Source: Gordonia sp. (in: high G+C Gram-positive bacteria) (GTDB lineage Bacteria; Actinomycetota; Actinomycetes; Mycobacteriales; Mycobacteriaceae). From it: a stretch of 7,323 bases of DNA. The position numbers and the translations under genes are program-made. The notes beneath the pieces were generated by a model. That model worked only from the letters and a program-made list of their open reading frames with translations. It made no database searches and was not told where the DNA came from. This document shows positions 6,817-7,323 of the stretch, piece by piece. The stretch is taken from the NCBI GenBank assembly GCA_030152405.1, contig JASLJL010000156.1:1-7323 (forward strand). Direction: 5' to 3'. The stretch's first letter is position 1; the number at the start of each line of letters is the position of its first letter.

Positions 6817-7253
6817 CGGAGGACCTTCCGGTCGTGAGACGGCCGGCATTCGCGCGGCCTGGCGAACAGGGCGAGCAGCGTGGCGAAGGCGGCGGCCGCC
6901 GCGCCGACCACGAAGCAGACGCGGAACGCGTTCACGCCCTGGAGTACCCGGCCCACGAGCGTCGGCGCGCGGTCGTCGGACAGGGCGCAGATCAGCGAGC
7001 CGACGAGCAGAATCGCAGCGGAGGCGACCAGCACCGGCTCCGCGCCGAGCAGAGTCGCGGTGACGCCCCACGACGCGTTGCTGATGGAGGTGTTCAGGAG
7101 AGCAGGCAGATCGTTCTGGATCGGGATCACCAGCGACTGCATCAGCGACGCGCACAGGCTCGAGAAACCGAGGATGGTGATCACGATCACTGCGGACCGG
7201 CCGCCCGCCGCCGGGGTGTCGCGCGATGTCGTGAGCATCGTCGATCCGGTCAT
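6813..7253 (-). pseudogene. Internally deleted MFS transporter (DHA2/EmrB-like) remnant, 146 residues
   Basis: The open frame is continuous, but the protein is far shorter than the roughly 450-500 residues of DHA2 transporters. Residues 20-70 match the family's start: TM1 (SAVIVITILGFSSLCAS), then LMQSLVIPIQNDLP and NASWGVTATLLGA. The text then jumps to EPVLVASAAILLVGSLICALS (72-92), skipping the expected second half of the next helix and the GRLGDxxGKRR loop. After LVGRVLQG (99-106) it jumps again to NAFRVCFVVGAAAAAFATLLALFARP (108-133), which looks like the family's last helix. Both jumps keep frame, and the stop still overlaps the SDR start (ATGA). Start ATG 7253 is preceded by a weak GAAGG; Met6 is an alternative start. 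Transport activity is unlikely, though a small membrane protein could still be made. Deletion sizes are inferred from recalled family architecture, not from an alignment. Confidence 0.75.
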
Positions 7254-7323
7254 CGGACGCCGGCCTTCGTCATCGGCGCCAGGCGGTTGCCGGGCGCGAT
7301 TCGGCCGCAGTCGGACGGAGCCG
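7250..7323 (-). CDS. C-terminal tail of an upstream operon gene, product unrecognised (5' part outside window)
   Basis: Twenty-three complete codons followed by TGA are open in the frame whose stop overlaps the MFS ATG (ATGA), matching every other junction of the operon. The visible peptide ends in NRLAPMTKAGVR. The string GNRLAPMT is loosely reminiscent of the NRxxxAPMT block near the start of Old Yellow Enzyme-family reductases, but it is two residues short and sits at a C-terminus, so I do not assign a function. Too little sequence is present to be certain it is coding; the overlap pattern is the main argument. Confidence 0.4.
   Translation of the reverse strand, partial: APSDCGRIAPGNRLAPMTKAGVR

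Noticed and set aside
7250..7279. Short leader peptide starting at an ATG before the MFS gene
   Set aside because: Only seven codons, with no attenuator-like codon run or hairpin; it is better read as the end of the longer upstream frame.
1..7323. CRISPR arrays, tRNA/rRNA genes, IS ends, terminators or att sites
   Set aside because: No direct repeat arrays, terminal inverted repeats, T-tracts after hairpins or tRNA-like segments are evident, and coding sequence fills the window.

Overview
The window is GC-rich, and every gene I can support lies on the minus strand, packed head to tail with no intergenic gap. Codon bias (strong G/C at third positions), GTG starts and the protein families (FadD-type ligase, TetR, Baeyer-Villiger monooxygenase, SDR, DHA2-type MFS) point to an actinomycete of the Mycobacteriales (Gordonia/Rhodococcus/Mycobacterium-like). 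The genus is an inference.

In transcription order, from the high-coordinate end to the low: the C-terminal tail of an unidentified gene (7323-7250); a shrunken MFS transporter that keeps only the first and last parts of the fold (7253-6813); a short-chain dehydrogenase/reductase (6816-5935); an AMP-forming acyl-CoA synthetase (5938-4379); a metallo-beta-lactamase (MBL)-fold hydrolase, MBL-2 (4379-3573); a dienelactone-hydrolase-family protein (3576-2851); a Baeyer-Villiger-type flavin monooxygenase (2854-1370); a second MBL-fold hydrolase, MBL-1, with a one-base frameshift (1373-583); and a TetR regulator running off the window edge (586-1). All eight junctions overlap: seven by four bases (ATGA or GTGA) and one by a single base (TGATG). 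This is a single translationally coupled operon whose promoter lies beyond base 7323.

The enzymes suggest one catabolic logic (inference). The SDR oxidises a secondary alcohol to a ketone, the monooxygenase inserts oxygen to give an ester or lactone, and one or more of the three hydrolases (two MBL-fold, one DLH) open it. The ligase then activates the acid as a CoA thioester, and the TetR protein senses substrate or product. The enzyme set recalls the mymA (Rv3083) region of Mycobacterium tuberculosis, which also combines a monooxygenase, SDR, hydrolase and FadD, but here two MBL hydrolases are added.

The points most worth checking are the two in-frame internal deletions in the MFS gene, the frameshift in MBL-1, and the different metal-ligand substitutions in the two MBL paralogues (HxDxDH and HxHxEH). 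I see no RNA genes, mobile elements, CRISPR, terminators or long repeats, and no gene-free stretch above 300 bases.
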